Of a DNA stretch of 54,873 bases, positions 18,470-27,669 are shown one piece after another; the stretch's first letter is position 1, and every line of letters begins with the position of its first letter. Where the stretch lies: the NCBI GenBank assembly GCA_002689995.1, contig NZIV01000040.1:99710-154582 (forward strand). The letters are read 5' to 3'. The DNA is from Fidelibacterota bacterium (GTDB taxonomy: Bacteria > Fidelibacterota > Marinisomatia > SCGC-AAA003-L08 > GCA-2689995). The translations under genes and the position numbers were made by a program. The notes beneath the pieces are model-generated. The model had not been told where the DNA came from. It was given only the letters and a program-made list of their open reading frames with translations, and made no database searches.

Positions 18470-20417
18470 AATCACCATATTATTAAATTTTTTGATTTCA
18501 TCAAATATTGAATTGATGAGTCATTCTGCTACGATTATAGGCCAAAATTATTTTTCTGAAAATCCATTTACAGGTGGAAGTAATAAGCCTAGAATACGTT
18601 GGGTAGATTGGAATAATGATGGTAATGATGATTTATTTCTATTAGACGAAGATGGGAAGCTGAAATATTTTCTTAACATGAATAATAATAATAACTTTAA
18701 TTTTAAATTAAATGATCCTTCATTTCAGAATATTAATTGCGGAGGTTGGTTTTATTTCGGTGATTTTGATAATGATAATCAGTTAGAATTAATGACTCAG
18801 TCTACAGAAAATCCCTCTCATATTTCTTATTATGAAAACAATAATAATCAATTTGAACTAGAGTATTTGGAGTTATATTCTAATATGAATCAATTCGTTT
18901 TAAGCGAGGCTGTAGTAACCCCTACATTTGCAGATATTGATAATGATGGTGATTTAGATTTTTTTACAGGGCACGTTACTGGAACTTTAGGGTTTTATGA
19001 AAATATTGGATTTGAAAATAATCAACCAATTTTTTACTTTCAAACAAATGAATGGCAGAATATACTAATTATAGGTCAATCTGCTACATTAAATAGACAT
19101 GGTGCGAGTGCAATTAATTTTATTGATCTAGATGGTGATAATGATTTAGACTTAACTTGGGGTGACTACTTTCAGCAAAGTTTATATGTTGTTTGGAATA
19201 TTGGAACTGATATGGAACCTCAAATGGATATTTCAAATGTTACAAATTATTATCCTAATACGCCCTATACAATAGTATCCTCAGGTCAGAACATGCCATC
19301 TTTTTCGGATATTGATAATGATGGAGACATGGATTTATTTATAACTGTTTTGGGTGGGGCATACGGATTTCAATCAATTAATAACTTTTATTATTTTGAT
19401 AATGTTGGAGATAGTGAGTTTCCCCTTTATGTAGAAATTAATAGGAATTTTTTAAATGCATTAGATTTCTATGATAAAGTTAGTCCTGAATTAGTTGATA
19501 TTGATGGTGATGGAGACGATGATTTAATAATTGGAAATTCATTTGAAACTAATACATTTCCATGGAATGGGCGATTGAAATTTTTAGAAAATAGAGGTAC
19601 TAACATAAAACCTGAATATCATATAATTGATGAAGAGTTTTTAGGAAATATGATAGGAAAAGATTTATCACCAACTTTTATAGATATTGATAATGATGGT
19701 GATTTAGATATTTTTACAGGAGAGACATATGGAAAAATATTTTACTCAGAAAATTTAGGGAATTTAAATAGTTGGGAATTTAGTAGTTTCAGCAGTTTTC
19801 TCGATATCGACGTAGGATATAATTCAGTACCTAATTTTGTAGATATTGATAATGATGGAGATTATGATCTATTTATTGGTAATTCTGATGGGAAAATTAC
19901 TCAGTATGAAAATATTGGTTCTAGTTTTAACTTTAATTTTGACTTTGTTACTGAAAACTATTCAAATATTTCTGTAGAAAGTAAAGCATTTCCAGAGTTT
20001 TTTGATTATGATAATGATAATGATTTTGATTTGTTATTAGGATCTGAAAATAATGGAATTTTTTTATTTGAAAATGAAGGTGATTTAGAGAATGCAGATT
20101 TTATATTAAATGAAGATTTTAAATTTCCCGATTTAGGTACAAATTTAAAGGTTTCAATAAACCAACCTATTAATAAAGTTAATAGTCTTTATGTAGGAAA
20201 TACATTGGGAGGCTTATTTCATTTAAAATTTTCAGTATGCGGGAGTGGAGATATAAATAATGATTCAAATATAGATATTTCCGATATAAATTTAATTATT
20301 GAAATCATTTTAACTGTAGATTTAAATGAGAATGGTATATGTTCTGGAGATAGTAATTTTGATGGTTTTTTAACGATTTCAGATATTCTTATTTTGCTAA
20401 ATAATTTATTAAATTGA
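18435..20417 (+). CDS. Secreted FG-GAP/VCBS-repeat protein with dockerin-like tail
   Basis: About 660 residues, starting at ATG 18435, inside the preceding cytochrome gene (35-base overlap). After a signal peptide come about nine repeats with calcium loops of the type DIDNDGDLDxFxG. These FG-GAP/VCBS blades predict a secreted beta-propeller that binds Ca2+. The last ~60 residues (from SGDINNDSNIDISDIN to ILILLNNLLN) are two dockerin-like F-hand motifs. The overlap implies translational coupling with the multihaem cytochrome, so the propeller may be a surface partner of that redox protein; this is inference. TTG 18432 directly before is an alternative start. No enzyme domain is seen. Confidence 0.85.
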   Translation: MKLKRPSILLIKITILLNFLISSNIELMSHSATIIGQNYFSENPFTGGSNKPRIRWVDWNNDGNDDLFLLDEDGKLKYFLNMNNNNNFNFKLNDPSFQNINCGGWFYFGDFDNDNQLELMTQSTENPSHISYYENNNNQFELEYLELYSNMNQFVLSEAVVTPTFADIDNDGDLDFFTGHVTGTLGFYENIGFENNQPIFYFQTNEWQNILIIGQSATLNRHGASAINFIDLDGDNDLDLTWGDYFQQSLYVVWNIGTDMEPQMDISNVTNYYPNTPYTIVSSGQNMPSFSDIDNDGDMDLFITVLGGAYGFQSINNFYYFDNVGDSEFPLYVEINRNFLNALDFYDKVSPELVDIDGDGDDDLIIGNSFETNTFPWNGRLKFLENRGTNIKPEYHIIDEEFLGNMIGKDLSPTFIDIDNDGDLDIFTGETYGKIFYSENLGNLNSWEFSSFSSFLDIDVGYNSVPNFVDIDNDGDYDLFIGNSDGKITQYENIGSSFNFNFDFVTENYSNISVESKAFPEFFDYDNDNDFDLLLGSENNGIFLFENEGDLENADFILNEDFKFPDLGTNLKVSINQPINKVNSLYVGNTLGGLFHLKFSVCGSGDINNDSNIDISDINLIIEIILTVDLNENGICSGDSNFDGFLTISDILILLNNLLN

Positions 20418-20512
20418 TACAATCTGACAACAAACTAAGTGGCATATTTAGTATATTTTATAGTACTAAAATATAATAGTAATTAGGTAATTATTCAAAA
20501 ATAGAGGTATTT

Positions 20513-23500
20513 ATGAAAAAAATAGTGTTATTAACTCTAAGTATAATACAATTTTTATTTCCCGCTTACGAAGTAGTAAAACTACAAGGAGCAGATTTAA
20601 ATAATGAAAATATAAAAGTAAATTTCTCAAATATTAACACAACAAAATTAACAATCGAATTAGATGATTTTAATATTTTCAATGTAGATGGAGAAAAAGG
20701 AAAAATTATTCATTTATCAAATGGTTCTCAAATATTAAAAAAAGGTGCACCAGATTTACCCAAATTGACAGCATCGATAATTATACCTGATGATCAAAAA
20801 ATGGAGATTAATGTTACTAATTTTAAATATACAGAATATTCTAATTATGAAATATTACCCTCTAAAGGTAATTTATCTAGACTAGTTAATCCTGATAATA
20901 TTTTATTTGAGTATGGTAGTGATTATTTAATAGATGAATTCTATCCTAGAAATCTCGTAGAATTAGGAAAACCCTATATCATAAAAGATATCAGAGGTAT
21001 TCCTGTTAATACATATCCAATACAATATAATCCTATTTCTAAGATTTTAAGAGTATATAACATAATTGAAGTAGAGATTAAATCTAATGGTTTAGATACT
21101 GAAAATATTTTGATTAGAGATAATATTCCAAAAAGATCATTTGAATTTGAAAATATATATGATAGTCATTTCCTTAATAACCATAATGATACGAGATTTG
21201 ATTATATTCTTGAACATGGAAATATGTTAGTTATTTGTAATGAAGCTTTTTTACCTACAATGGAGCCATTTGTTCAGTGGAAAAAATATAAAGGTATTCC
21301 AATTGAAATTGTAGGTGTAAATGAAGCTGGTGGAAGTGCCGAAGCAATTAAAAATTATATTGCAGACTACTATTATTCAAATGGTTTGACGTTTGTTTTA
21401 CTTGTTGGTGATGAAGGTCAATTGCCTTCTGTTTATGTTAATGGCTCTGCATCAGATCCTAGTTTTAGTTTTATATCAGGTAATGATAGTTATTCAGATA
21501 TTATCGTAGGTAGATTTTCAGGACAAAATCCAAGTCAAATTGAAACTCAAGTTGAAAGGTCAATCAACTATGAGAGATATCCAACAAGTGGTAATTGGTA
21601 TCAAAAAGCATTAGGTATTGCATCTCAAGAAGGGCCTGGAATGAATGGTTATACTGATGATGACTTTAATGATTGGTTGTGGAGTAGTGTTTTATCGCAA
21701 TATAGTTATAATCAATATAGTGGAATTTACGATAGTAACGGTGGAAATGTAACTCAAGGTATCAATGCTGTAAATGGTGGTGCAGGTATTGTTAATTATA
21801 CAGGTCATGGTAGCATTACAAGTTGGGGTAATGGAGCTCCGTTGAATACTTCTAACGTAAATTCACTGACAAATAATGGTCAGCTACCATTTGTTATTAC
21901 AGTTGGATGTAATGTGGGTGAGTTTCAAAGTACTAATGAGTGTTTTTCTGAAGCATGGCAACGATCTACTAACAATGGTCAGCCTACAGGTGCTATTGCA
22001 AATATGGGTTCTACTATTCCACAAAGTTGGGTGCCACCTATGCATGGTCAATGGGCGATGAATAAAATTCTCACAGAAAGTTTCGATGGTGTTAGTGCTA
22101 ATAGTACAATGTTAACTCGTACCCTAGGTGGAATAGCAATAAATGGTTGTTTGCACATGAATGATGCCCAAGGTACTTCCGGTACAAATGAGAGTACCTT
22201 TTGGACGTTTTTCGGTGACCCTACCATTAATATTAGAACTTTAGCACCAACAAATTTAAATGCAGACTACGAGTCAACAATAATTATAGGTCAAGAAAAT
22301 TTTATAATAAGTACTGGTAGTCAGGGAGATTTAGTTGCTTTATCAAGAAATGGAGAATTATTAGCATCAGGTTATACAAATTCTGATGGAACTGCAAGTT
22401 TAGATATATTAAATGTAAGTTCAATTCCAGGAGAAGTTAATTTAGTCATTTCATCATATAATAAATATATATACGAAAATGAATTAATGGTTATTAGTCC
22501 TGAAGGAGCTTATCTAATTATGGATAATTATTCTACTAATGGTGAAGTTTTATATGGTTCGAGTTTAGGACTATCTTTGCAATTTTCCAATGTAGGATTA
22601 AATCCAGCAAACTATATTGAATTAGAATTATTTAGTGATAATCAGTTTGTTAATATTAATAATTCAAATTTTGAATTAGGCAGTATTTTAAATAATCAAA
22701 CTATTATTTTTTCTGAAATAGAGTTGAATATTTCTCCTAATATTCCTGATGGATATCAAATACAATTTACATATAATTTAAATTCTGGAGATGATGTATG
22801 GAGCGGAGAATTTGCATTAACTGCTTCTGCGCCTCAATTAAAAGTAAAAGATATTTTTATTGATGCGAATTGTGGTACTCTTATGCCCGGAGGTGATGGA
22901 ACAGTTACAGTATCAATTGAAAATGTAGGTAGTACACCCCTACTTAATCCAGTTATTGAAGTTAATACTAATGGGAATGTAGAAATTCAGAATTTCTATT
23001 CTGATAATTTGAGTTCATTATTTGGAAGTGAATTATTAAATATTTCATTTGATATTAATATACCTATTGGAATTCAATTAGGTTCTAATTTAAATCCACA
23101 AATCAGTGTTTCTTCAATAGATTTCGAAGATTATTTTAACGCATTAAATTTTGATTTATTCTTAGGTGAACTAATAGAAAATTTCGAAACAGGAGATTTT
23201 TCCTGTCATAACTGGAATAATTCTGATATTAATAGTTGGATAATTACTTCAAATTCATCTTCTGAAGGTGATTATAGCGCAGTATCTGCCCAAATAGACG
23301 ATAGCCAATCATCTTCACTTTCAATATCTATGGATGTATTAAATGATGGTATTTTAGAATTTGATTATCGAGTTTCAGCTGAATATAGTATCTCTGGCAA
23401 TTATTTTTTTGATGGCTTAGAGTTTTATATTGATGGTAGTCTAATGAATCAATTCCAGACAAATCAAGACGGAACATCACCATGGAATAATGTTCAATAT

Positions 23501-23809
23501 GAAGTTTCTCAGGGACAGCATGATTTTGTATGGACATTTATAAAAGATACTGGAGGTGGGTCCACAGATTGCTTATCAACTAATTGTATTGATGCTGCAT
23601 TTATTGATAATCTTAAGTTTCCATTTTCAGAACCTGAAGGTCTCAATGGTGATATTAATAATGATGGATCAATAAATGTTTTAGATGTTGTACAGACAGT
23701 ATCAATAGTATTAAATCAAGGATATAATTCATTTGCAGATGTGAATAATGACGGTGCTATAAATGTTCTTGATATTGTTCAAATTGTAAATTTGATTCTT
23801 GAACAATAA
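20513..23809 (+). CDS. Secreted gingipain-like C25 cysteine peptidase with dockerin-like tail
   Basis: A 1098-residue exported protein. Residues 1-~18 are a signal peptide, and ~20-220 are a propeptide-like domain containing 'GAPDLPKLTASIIIPDD'. The peptidase C25 domain (~235-580) has catalytic His432 in NYTGHGS and Cys466 in TVGCNVGEF; this 34-residue spacing matches gingipains. An immunoglobulin-like segment ('FWTFFGDPTINIRT' onward) and CARDB-like repeats follow. Two dockerin-like calcium loops (GDINNDGSINVLDV and ADVNNDGAINVLDI) end the protein. There is no type IX sorting domain, in contrast to the protein at 48409. It likely degrades extracellular protein or processes surface proteins. 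A strong terminator follows. Confidence 0.92.
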   Translation: MKKIVLLTLSIIQFLFPAYEVVKLQGADLNNENIKVNFSNINTTKLTIELDDFNIFNVDGEKGKIIHLSNGSQILKKGAPDLPKLTASIIIPDDQKMEINVTNFKYTEYSNYEILPSKGNLSRLVNPDNILFEYGSDYLIDEFYPRNLVELGKPYIIKDIRGIPVNTYPIQYNPISKILRVYNIIEVEIKSNGLDTENILIRDNIPKRSFEFENIYDSHFLNNHNDTRFDYILEHGNMLVICNEAFLPTMEPFVQWKKYKGIPIEIVGVNEAGGSAEAIKNYIADYYYSNGLTFVLLVGDEGQLPSVYVNGSASDPSFSFISGNDSYSDIIVGRFSGQNPSQIETQVERSINYERYPTSGNWYQKALGIASQEGPGMNGYTDDDFNDWLWSSVLSQYSYNQYSGIYDSNGGNVTQGINAVNGGAGIVNYTGHGSITSWGNGAPLNTSNVNSLTNNGQLPFVITVGCNVGEFQSTNECFSEAWQRSTNNGQPTGAIANMGSTIPQSWVPPMHGQWAMNKILTESFDGVSANSTMLTRTLGGIAINGCLHMNDAQGTSGTNESTFWTFFGDPTINIRTLAPTNLNADYESTIIIGQENFIISTGSQGDLVALSRNGELLASGYTNSDGTASLDILNVSSIPGEVNLVISSYNKYIYENELMVISPEGAYLIMDNYSTNGEVLYGSSLGLSLQFSNVGLNPANYIELELFSDNQFVNINNSNFELGSILNNQTIIFSEIELNISPNIPDGYQIQFTYNLNSGDDVWSGEFALTASAPQLKVKDIFIDANCGTLMPGGDGTVTVSIENVGSTPLLNPVIEVNTNGNVEIQNFYSDNLSSLFGSELLNISFDINIPIGIQLGSNLNPQISVSSIDFEDYFNALNFDLFLGELIENFETGDFSCHNWNNSDINSWIITSNSSSEGDYSAVSAQIDDSQSSSLSISMDVLNDGILEFDYRVSAEYSISGNYFFDGLEFYIDGSLMNQFQTNQDGTSPWNNVQYEVSQGQHDFVWTFIKDTGGGSTDCLSTNCIDAAFIDNLKFPFSEPEGLNGDINNDGSINVLDVVQTVSIVLNQGYNSFADVNNDGAINVLDIVQIVNLILEQ

Positions 23810-23830
23810 ATTAATTATCACTTAATTTAG

Positions 23831-23858
23831 AAAGGGGCATTATTGCCCCTTTTTGTTT
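23831..23858 (+). terminator. Rho-independent terminator of the C25 peptidase gene
   Basis: The stem AAAGGGGCA (23831-23839) with TGCCCCTTT (23844-23852) has a TTAT loop and is followed by TTTGTTTTT. It lies 21 bases after the stop codon. Confidence 0.92.
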
Positions 23859-23922
23859 TTTAAGTAATTGGTTATTTGAGATAGATTTGTAAATACGATT
23901 TGATTCTAAATTAAACAATTTT

Positions 23923-24007
23923 GGAGAGGTGTCAGAGCGGTCGAATGTACTCGCCTGGAACGCGGGTGTAGAGAAATCTACCGGGAGTTCGAATCTCCCC
24001 CTCTCCG
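23923..24007 (+). tRNA. tRNA-Ser (anticodon GGA)
   Basis: An 85-base cloverleaf with long variable arm, as in tRNA-Ser. The acceptor stem is GGAGAGG (23923-23929) with CCTCTCC (24000-24006), and the discriminator base is G24007. The anticodon stem CTCGC/GCGGG encloses the loop CTGGAAC, giving anticodon GGA, which reads UCC and UCU. The T arm contains GTTCGAATC. The variable arm TGTAGAGAAATCTACC is a hairpin. CCA is not encoded. It sits between the C25 terminator and grpE. Confidence 0.97.
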
Positions 24008-24032
24008 CTTTAATATTTATTGGAGGTTCTTT

Positions 24033-24584
24033 TTGGCTCAAAAAGTTAAATCTGAAAAAAATAAAAGTGTAAAAAAAACTAAAAGTAATTCAAAAGTTAA
24101 TAAGTATAAATCTGAAATTAAGGAGTTAACTTTAGAGCTTGAAAAAAAATCTTCAGAATTAGATAGCTTTAAAGATAAAAATATTAGATTATTAGCAGAA
24201 TTTGATAATTTTAAAAGACGTTCTATTAGTGAAAGAAAACAAACAACGAAATATTCAGGTGAATCATTAATAAAAGATTTATTACCAATTATTGATGATT
24301 TTTCAAGGACAATAGAATCCGTTAAGGAAGAAAGTCTTTTGAAAGATGGTATATTATTAGTTAAAAACAAATTACAAAAAACTTTTGAAGAAAATGGTAT
24401 TAATTCATTTGACTCAATTGGGACTAAATTTAATCCTGAACTTCATGAAGCATTAATGAGTCAAGAATCAGATGAATGTGATGAAGGAATAATTTTAAAT
24501 GAATTTGAAAAAGGATATAAATATCATGACAAAATATTACGTCATGCAAAAGTAGTTGTAAGCAAATTAAAACAGGAAGATTAG
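24033..24584 (+). CDS. grpE: Nucleotide exchange factor GrpE
   Basis: A 183-residue GrpE. A charged, Lys-rich start leads into a long coiled-coil helix (about 25-80) that contains the family stretch '[16 protein letters not shown]'. The C-terminal beta domain ends '[23 protein letters not shown]', close to the GrpE signature GYxxxxRVLRPAxVxV. It releases ADP from DnaK as a dimer. The start is TTG 24033 with GGAGG six bases upstream. dnaJ begins one base after its stop, so the two are co-transcribed and possibly share a promoter with the tRNA gene. Confidence 0.96.
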   Translation: MAQKVKSEKNKSVKKTKSNSKVNKYKSEIKELTLELEKKSSELDSFKDKNIRLLAEFDNFKRRSISERKQTTKYSGESLIKDLLPIIDDFSRTIESVKEESLLKDGILLVKNKLQKTFEENGINSFDSIGTKFNPELHEALMSQESDECDEGIILNEFEKGYKYHDKILRHAKVVVSKLKQED

Positions 24585-24585
24585 T

Positions 24586-25683
24586 TTGAACGACTTTTAT
24601 GATATTTTAGGTGTTAGCAAAGATTCGTCTCAAGGTGATATTAAAAAAGCATACAGAAAAGTTGCTATGAAATATCATCCAGATCGTAATCCGGGGAATA
24701 AAGAAGCTGAAACAAAATTTAAAGAAGCGGCTGAAGCTTATTCTGTTCTGAGTGATAATCAAAAAAAATCTCAATATGATCAATTTGGTCACGCTGGTAT
24801 TAATGGTAATGGATATAACGCGTCAGGATTTTCAGATTTAAATGATATTTTTAGTAATTTCTCTGATATTTTTGGTTCATCTGGGTTTGGAGATTTTTTT
24901 AATGGTGGTAGGTCTAGTCACCAACGTAAAGGAAAAGATTTAAAATTAAGTATTCCCGTTACACTAGAAGATGTATCTTCTGGTTCAGATAAAACAATTA
25001 AAATTAAAAGATACGAAAGCTGTGAAAGTTGTCAAGGCTCAGGAGGGGAAAAAGGAGCACAGCCAATTACTTGTACTGGGTGTAATGGTTCTGGTGAAGT
25101 GCGTAGAATGCAAAGATCTTTATTTGGGCAGGTAGTAAATGTACAGTCATGTCAAAATTGTAAAGGTAGTGGTAAAGTAATCTCAAAACCTTGTCGTAAA
25201 TGCAATGGAGAGGGCCTTTCTAGAGTATCTGCTTCAATTTCATTTCAAATTCCACCAGGTATTTCAGGTGGAAATTATATGACACAAAGAGGTGAAGGGA
25301 ATAAAGGCCCCAATGGTACTCCTGCGGGTGATTTAATAATATATTTTGAAGAAGTCGAACATTCATTATTTGTTAGAGATAATAATGATATCTTCGTTGA
25401 TGCATTTGTTTCATATCCTGTAGCTGTTTTTGGAGGACAAATCGAAGTTCCAACATTAGAAGGTAAGGTTAGACTAAAAGTGCCTGCGGGTATTAGACCT
25501 GGTCAAATGTTGAGATTAAGAAATAAAGGCTGTCCTGAATTAAATTCTCATAGAATGGGTGATTTATTCGTAAGAATAAATATTCATATTTCTAAAAATA
25601 TTTCAAAAAAAGCTAAAGAATTAATAAAAAACTTAGAATCTGAACTTAATGAAAATTCAGATTTTAAAAAGTTTTCTGGATAG
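24586..25683 (+). CDS. dnaJ: Co-chaperone DnaJ (Hsp40)
   Basis: A 365-residue type I Hsp40. The J domain (1-70) has HPD at 31-33. A Gly/Phe-rich linker follows. The zinc domain has four CxxCxGxG-type motifs: [24 protein letters not shown] and CRKCNGEG (about residues 145-210). The two C-terminal substrate domains come next, with '[22 protein letters not shown]'. It delivers clients to DnaK and stimulates its ATPase. The start is TTG 24586, one base after the grpE stop. dnaK itself is ~22 kb away, with its own promoter. Confidence 0.98.
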   Translation: MNDFYDILGVSKDSSQGDIKKAYRKVAMKYHPDRNPGNKEAETKFKEAAEAYSVLSDNQKKSQYDQFGHAGINGNGYNASGFSDLNDIFSNFSDIFGSSGFGDFFNGGRSSHQRKGKDLKLSIPVTLEDVSSGSDKTIKIKRYESCESCQGSGGEKGAQPITCTGCNGSGEVRRMQRSLFGQVVNVQSCQNCKGSGKVISKPCRKCNGEGLSRVSASISFQIPPGISGGNYMTQRGEGNKGPNGTPAGDLIIYFEEVEHSLFVRDNNDIFVDAFVSYPVAVFGGQIEVPTLEGKVRLKVPAGIRPGQMLRLRNKGCPELNSHRMGDLFVRINIHISKNISKKAKELIKNLESELNENSDFKKFSG

Positions 25684-26007
25684 AACCATTATTTAAATAA
25701 TAACAATAATAGATTTTCTATATTTAATATAATGTATAAAATTAAATTTTTAAAATTGTTTTGTAGAAAATTAATTATCATAGTTGGTAAAATTAACTCA
25801 GCTTAAAAAGTAATTTGTAAAATAAAAAAATATTAAGAATTTTATAATTAACATTATAATGCTTAATTAGTCATATTTTTATATGCAAGAATTTAGTTGT
25901 GTAAAATATAACTTTGGCCAAAATGACTAATAATTGAGTATAATAATAATAAATGGTTGGAAAAATATTTTAAAAAATATTAATAAAATCACGTTTAAGG
26001 ATAACTA
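25684..26007 (+). other. AT-rich intergenic region with inverted repeats
   Basis: This 324-base gap between dnaJ and the following gene holds a 9-bp inverted repeat, ATTAGTCAT (25866-25874) and ATGACTAAT (25923-25931), 48 bases apart. It also holds the palindrome TTTGGCCAAA (25913-25922), directly beside the right arm. A ribosome site (AAGGA) lies before 26008. No gene or clear terminator is seen. Confidence 0.5.
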
Positions 26008-26778
26008 ATGAATAAAAATAATGATCGTAAAATCGGCTTTTTAGATTGGGGTTTAACTTTCGCTTTCATAATTTTAGGGTTAGCTATTTATATACCTGAC
26101 TCAATTGACAGAGAAGAGTCGTATTATAAAAATGAAAGTAGACACAGAATGGAAGTAATTTATTCTGCAGAAGAGCTATTTTATGAATTAACTGGAAATT
26201 ATACCTTAGATGGCAAAGAACTATTTAAAGTTGTACAACAGGCTCGAGACTCTTTAATGGGAGATAGTTTATTTTATGGAGATAAAGTAATACATATTGA
26301 TGGTAATCCAAAGGTATTTAAAATCCCACGAGATTTACAAATGATTGTAGACACAACTTTTAGTTCAGAAGAAATTTTAAAGAAACAAGTAACAGATTTT
26401 GTATACTCCGTAGGGATACAAAATGAGGAGTCTGGTATTGTTGATACGATCTATGTTAATAGTCAGAATATTGAAAATATCAGGCAGAATCAAAATTATG
26501 TAGGGGAGTATGGTGTTGATACAACAAGCCATATAGAGGTTTACTCAGACTATAAAAGAAAAGGATTTAGATTGGATTTTGAATTATTGAAGTGTCCTTT
26601 AACTGGTAATTATTATAAAATTGAAATTGATAATTCAGACATTGAAAATCCTATATTATCAATTACCAGTCCTGTCCCTTTAAATTACAGTGAACCTCGA
26701 TTCCTTTATTTATATAGATTTAAAGCTGATGATCATGGAATGATTTCAGGTGGAATTAAAAGTTGGAAATCAACTTAA
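26008..26778 (+). CDS. Membrane-anchored protein of unknown function, next to PilM/PilN-like genes
   Basis: A 256-residue protein with a single N-terminal transmembrane helix (about residues 11-28) and a large soluble part. The layout, with 'RMEVIYSAEELFYELTGNYTLDGKELF' after the helix, resembles pseudopilin-type proteins in which an aligned residue sampler follows a membrane helix, but no prepilin peptidase site (G|FxxxE) is evident. Near the C-terminus 'LLKCPLTGNYYKIEI' looks like a small structural motif of unknown role. It is 9 bases from the PilM-like gene and probably in one operon with it. Function is unknown; a part in a pilus or type II secretion-like machine is a contextual guess. 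Confidence 0.6.
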   Translation: MNKNNDRKIGFLDWGLTFAFIILGLAIYIPDSIDREESYYKNESRHRMEVIYSAEELFYELTGNYTLDGKELFKVVQQARDSLMGDSLFYGDKVIHIDGNPKVFKIPRDLQMIVDTTFSSEEILKKQVTDFVYSVGIQNEESGIVDTIYVNSQNIENIRQNQNYVGEYGVDTTSHIEVYSDYKRKGFRLDFELLKCPLTGNYYKIEIDNSDIENPILSITSPVPLNYSEPRFLYLYRFKADDHGMISGGIKSWKST

Positions 26779-26787
26779 GGATTTATT

Positions 26788-27669
26788 GTGCTGGCCATCG
26801 CCCAAGCAGGTCAACAATTCCACTATTTAAGTTGGACGCCAACTACAACTGAACCTGTACTGAATGGACATGGAGTTAAATCTTATGAAAAATCAGATTT
26901 ATCTTCTCCAGATTTTTTTAAATCACTTTTTGGTGAATTAATTGAACAATTCAAATTAAAAACCCCTAGAATATATTTAACTCTTGATATAGACTCAGTA
27001 CATCTTTCAGAGACACAGATACCTCAGAATATTGAATTTAAATCTTTTCATAATTGGTTAATGTCTACGAATTATGATTCTAACTTTTCAAGAAGATTTG
27101 AATCATTTTATTATCCATTTGAATCGAAAATATCAAAAAGTCTTAATGTTCACATGCCAGTTTCTATAAAAAGTGCTATTCTAGAATCTATTAAATTTCA
27201 TAATGCAGAACTAAGGTTCTTATCTTTAGGTATTTTTTCAGCTGAATCTTGTTTGAGATCTATATATAATTCTGAAAAAATCGGAGATTATATTGTTTGG
27301 AGACTAGGAAGTCACAATCAAAATGATATTTTATGGATAAGAAAAAATAAACTTGTTAGTTTTATTCGTTTTAAAAATATAAATGGTATTTTTAAGCTTC
27401 ATAATTATTATGGATGCTCTAAATCTACTGATAAAATTTTAAATCAATTGGAGAAATGTATTTCAGGTGACTTTTCAAGATTTAATATTAGCAAAAAGGT
27501 TTACATATATTCATCATCAAATAAAATAAACATATTAGAAAATATTATCAATTCAAATCCAAATCATTTTCAAATAATAGAATTATCACAAAAATTCAAT
27601 CTAAAGATAGACAGAAAATTTTTTATATTCGCTGAAACAGGAATTTCTTTTAGAGGTTTTGATGTTTGA
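26788..27669 (+). CDS. PilM/GspL-like protein (tentative)
   Basis: A 293-residue protein without membrane segments, starting at GTG 26788. Its outline resembles the actin-like PilM/GspL fold: a short beta-rich start, then 'RIYLTLDIDSVHLSETQIP', where PilM-like proteins have the strand preceding the N-terminal subdomain, and later 'DYIVWRLGSHNQNDILWIRKNKLVSFIRF', which fits an ATPase-fold core strand pair. Motifs for nucleotide binding are not clear. The strongest support is the next gene, which has a PilN-like start and overlaps this one by 8 bases. Sequence similarity alone would not secure the name. Confidence 0.45.
   Translation: MLAIAQAGQQFHYLSWTPTTTEPVLNGHGVKSYEKSDLSSPDFFKSLFGELIEQFKLKTPRIYLTLDIDSVHLSETQIPQNIEFKSFHNWLMSTNYDSNFSRRFESFYYPFESKISKSLNVHMPVSIKSAILESIKFHNAELRFLSLGIFSAESCLRSIYNSEKIGDYIVWRLGSHNQNDILWIRKNKLVSFIRFKNINGIFKLHNYYGCSKSTDKILNQLEKCISGDFSRFNISKKVYIYSSSNKINILENIINSNPNHFQIIELSQKFNLKIDRKFFIFAETGISFRGFDV

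Noticed and set aside
18900-20050. Repeated GATATTGATAATGATGG units, at first sight a tandem repeat or CRISPR-like array
   Set aside because: They encode the spaced Asp-rich calcium loops of the FG-GAP propeller and vary at synonymous positions; there are no uniform spacers.
23284-23304. Sequence resembling the dnaK/groES element (TATCTGCC ... AGACGATAG)
   Set aside because: It is inside the C25 peptidase coding region and lacks the second half of the dyad.
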